From positions 1,612,001-1,676,000 of the forward strand of contig NC_009922.1 in the NCBI RefSeq assembly GCF_000018325.1: DNA of 64,000 nt, in the 5' to 3' direction. The stretch is from Alkaliphilus oremlandii OhILAs (GTDB taxonomy: Bacteria > Bacillota > Clostridia > Peptostreptococcales > Natronincolaceae). The position numbers and the translations under genes were made by a program. Shown here in pieces: positions 62,538 to 64,000 of the stretch. Under the pieces are notes generated by a model. It did no database searches. It was not told the DNA's origin and saw only the letters and a list, made by a program, of their open reading frames with translations. Position 1 is the first letter of the stretch, and every line of letters starts with the position of its first letter.

Positions 62538-63191
62538 TTATACCCCCTTTAAAAGATTAATTATACGTTCTACAACATCCTCTATGGTTAAACCTGTTGT
62601 ATCTATAATAATTGCATCTTGGGCTTTCACCAAGGGTGCAAATGCTCTCTGGCTATCGATATTATCTCTATTCATAATATCTTTTTCTAACTCATCAATA
62701 TCTACTTCAATTCCTTTTTTCTTGAGCTCCAAATACCTTCTTAAAGCTCTCTCTTGTACAGAAGCTGTTAGGAAAATCTTTAAAGTCGCATTTGGCAGTA
62801 CATGGGTACCAATATCTCTACCATCCATAATGACATCTTGGCCCAAAGCAATTTTTCTTTGTGCATCCACTAGAATTTCTCTTACTTCCTTAATCTTAGC
62901 CACATGTGAAACCTTTTTATTAATCTCAATACTCCGAATTTCTTCATTAATCATTTTGCCATCTAAGTAAATATTCTCTTGTAAAAATTGAATATTACTA
63001 TTTTGGGCTAATTCAATAATTGTTTTTTCATTGGTAATATCGATGTTATTGGCTAAAACTTTATATGTAAGAGCCCTATACATTGCACCTGTGTCAATAT
63101 ATGTGATATTTAAACGCTCTGCTATTCTTTTGGCAATTGTACTTTTCCCAGCTCCTGCAGGGCCATCTATTGCAATTTGAACAAATTCCAT
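62538..63191 (-). CDS. cmk: Cytidylate kinase
   Basis: Predicted 217-residue Cmk, which phosphorylates CMP and dCMP. P-loop GPAGAGKS at residues 10-17, TYIDTGAMYRALTYKVL, MDGRDIGTHVLPNA and the LID region RYLELKKKG are present. ATG 63191 follows AAGGAGG; the open frame up to 63224 lacks a site. Clustered with plsC, ispH and the S1 gene, a conserved arrangement. Confidence 0.96.
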   Translation of the reverse strand: MEFVQIAIDGPAGAGKSTIAKRIAERLNITYIDTGAMYRALTYKVLANNIDITNEKTIIELAQNSNIQFLQENIYLDGKMINEEIRSIEINKKVSHVAKIKEVREILVDAQRKIALGQDVIMDGRDIGTHVLPNATLKIFLTASVQERALRRYLELKKKGIEVDIDELEKDIMNRDNIDSQRAFAPLVKAQDAIIIDTTGLTIEDVVERIINLLKGV

Positions 63192-63232
63192 ATAATGCCT
63201 CCTTAGAATAAATGTAACCACCATATTGGTGG

Positions 63233-63601
63233 TTATTTAAAACAAAGATCAGGTCTCAGCTTTTCAGCTTCCTTTAAATATACGTGAGCCACATCTTTTT
63301 TTGCTTTATCGCTATATGCATATATTAGAACTCGAATACATTTTTCTAAACTATGGATGATATCTTTTTCTTCAAAATTTAAAATAGGGGTGTTCTTCCA
63401 ATTCAGCTTTTCTCGAACAATAGCAGATGGGTACCGTTGATTGAGGTCCTTTGTCATTGTAAAAGTTATACTAATCACATCATCTTCCACGATAGAGTTT
63501 AATTCAATAATCTTTTTCATCATTTCATAAGAAGCAGCGTCTATTGCCACAGTACTGTTTTCATTTACTGTAATAGCGCCACGAATACCTATTATCCTCA
63601 T
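63233..63601 (-). CDS. aroH: Chorismate mutase, AroH type
   Basis: 122-residue AroH-class trimeric chorismate mutase (chorismate to prephenate, for Phe and Tyr). It shows IRGAITV with Arg7, the CIRVL segment with Arg90, Glu78 and the C-terminal VYLKEAEKLRPDL. By register with Bacillus AroH, the active-site Cys75 is replaced by Asn; the other key residues are kept. AGAGAGGG precedes ATG. Confidence 0.92.
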   Translation of the reverse strand: MRIIGIRGAITVNENSTVAIDAASYEMMKKIIELNSIVEDDVISITFTMTKDLNQRYPSAIVREKLNWKNTPILNFEEKDIIHSLEKCIRVLIYAYSDKAKKDVAHVYLKEAEKLRPDLCFK

Positions 63602-63697
63602 TAGAATCCCTCTCTTTGATTTGCCTAAAGAGATTATACATCAATTTATATGATTCCTCAAGTACATCCATATTTTTACTACCATGTCAGTAAGAAT

Positions 63698-64000
63698 CTA
63701 TGCATTCATACCTGCAACGTAACCTGTAGAGAAAGCAATTTGTAGATTGTACCCTCCTGTAATAGCATCAACATCAATAATCTCCCCTGCAAAATAAAGA
63801 CCTTTTATGACTTTCGATTCCATGGTCTTGCTATCTATTTCGTTGATCGGGATTCCTCCAGATGTAATTGTAGCTTCTTTGATCGATCTAAAGCTACTGA
63901 CCGTCAGCTCCAATTCTTTAATTATATGAATCAGTTTATTTCGATCCTTTTTAGATAAATCACGCAATCTTAAATCTTCTTCTACTTCCAGTAAATTTAA
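63698..64000 (-). CDS. HI0933-family flavoprotein, C-terminal fragment
   Basis: The last 100 or so residues of a gene that begins beyond the window; the frame is open to base 64000, so the TTG at 63967 is internal. The text matches the end of HI0933/YhiN FAD-dependent oxidoreductases: ATITSGGIPINEID, KTMESKVIKGLYFAGEIID and ITGGYNLQIAFSTGYVAG, which form the FAD-binding closing motif. The reaction of the family is not well known. Confidence 0.9.
   Translation of the reverse strand, partial: LNLLEVEEDLRLRDLSKKDRNKLIHIIKELELTVSSFRSIKEATITSGGIPINEIDSKTMESKVIKGLYFAGEIIDVDAITGGYNLQIAFSTGYVAGMNA

Noticed and set aside
1..64000. CRISPR arrays, tRNA, rRNA, insertion sequences
   Set aside because: No regularly spaced repeats, no clover-leaf with a CCA-type acceptor and no transposase genes were found by reading; a tRNAscan or Infernal run would be decisive.

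Overview
The window is a nearly gap-free stretch of housekeeping chromosome from a low-GC, motile, spore-forming Firmicute. It most resembles an anaerobic clostridium of the Alkaliphilus type, although the genus is an inference. Evidence: AT-rich DNA with strong AGGAGG ribosome binding sites, frequent TTG/GTG starts, PolC, SpoVS, a YlmC/YmxH protein, TepA, a SwrB-position gene, the MEP isoprenoid pathway, and gene order matching the Bacillus/Clostridium pattern (che-sigD-rpsB-tsf-pyrH-frr-uppS-cdsA-dxr-rseP-ispG-polC-rimP-nusA-infB-rbfA-truB-ribF-rpsO-pnp). No rRNA, tRNA, CRISPR array, insertion sequence or prophage was found.

Layout, plus strand. 1-4984: end of a chemotaxis/flagellar operon (cheA C-terminus, cheW, cheC, cheD, sigma-28, a FapA-like protein, a membrane-anchored SwrB-position protein). 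5000-8190: rpsB, tsf, pyrH, frr. 8231-18107: lipid carrier, phospholipid and isoprenoid genes (uppS, cdsA, dxr, rseP, ispG), a family 2 glycosyltransferase and polC. 18339-26183: the translation/RNA operon rimP-nusA-rnpM-ylxQ-infB-rbfA-nrnA-truB-ribF, then rpsO. 26320-36019: pnp, a polysaccharide deacetylase, an M16 protease, ymxH, tepA, ftsK/spoIIIE, mnmH, pgsA. 36151-41838: recA, rny, spoVS, a PHP phosphoesterase and an aminotransferase. 44306-46131: a tyrosine recombinase and lexA.

Minus strand. 41976-43598 is a surface GH18 glycosidase with SLH domains. 46197-54952 holds miaB, mutS, mutL, miaA, hfq and a YnbB-like PLP enzyme. 55037-64000 holds a MerR-like coiled-coil protein, three tandem M42 aminopeptidases, cheR, an S1-domain protein, ispH, plsC, cmk, aroH and the end of an HI0933-type flavoprotein.

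The genes form a few functional units. Dxr, IspG and IspH are three MEP enzymes that feed UppS and hence cell-wall carrier lipid. PolC, RecA, LexA, MutS/L and FtsK cover replication, repair and segregation; recA and lexA both carry SOS boxes on their promoters. RNase Y, PNPase, NrnA and Hfq cover RNA turnover. MiaA/MiaB and MnmH modify tRNA anticodon loops.

I did not find a clearly new multi-gene system. The best leads are regulatory: an apparent AUU start codon on rny, a hairpin between the Shine-Dalgarno and start codon of recA, an orphan perfect Fur-type box in a 0.7-kb gene-free gap, a sigma-H-like promoter before spoVS, a structured gap before rny, and three tandem, overlapping M42 peptidase genes. 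All motif and spacing statements come from reading the sequence by eye; no alignment or folding was run.
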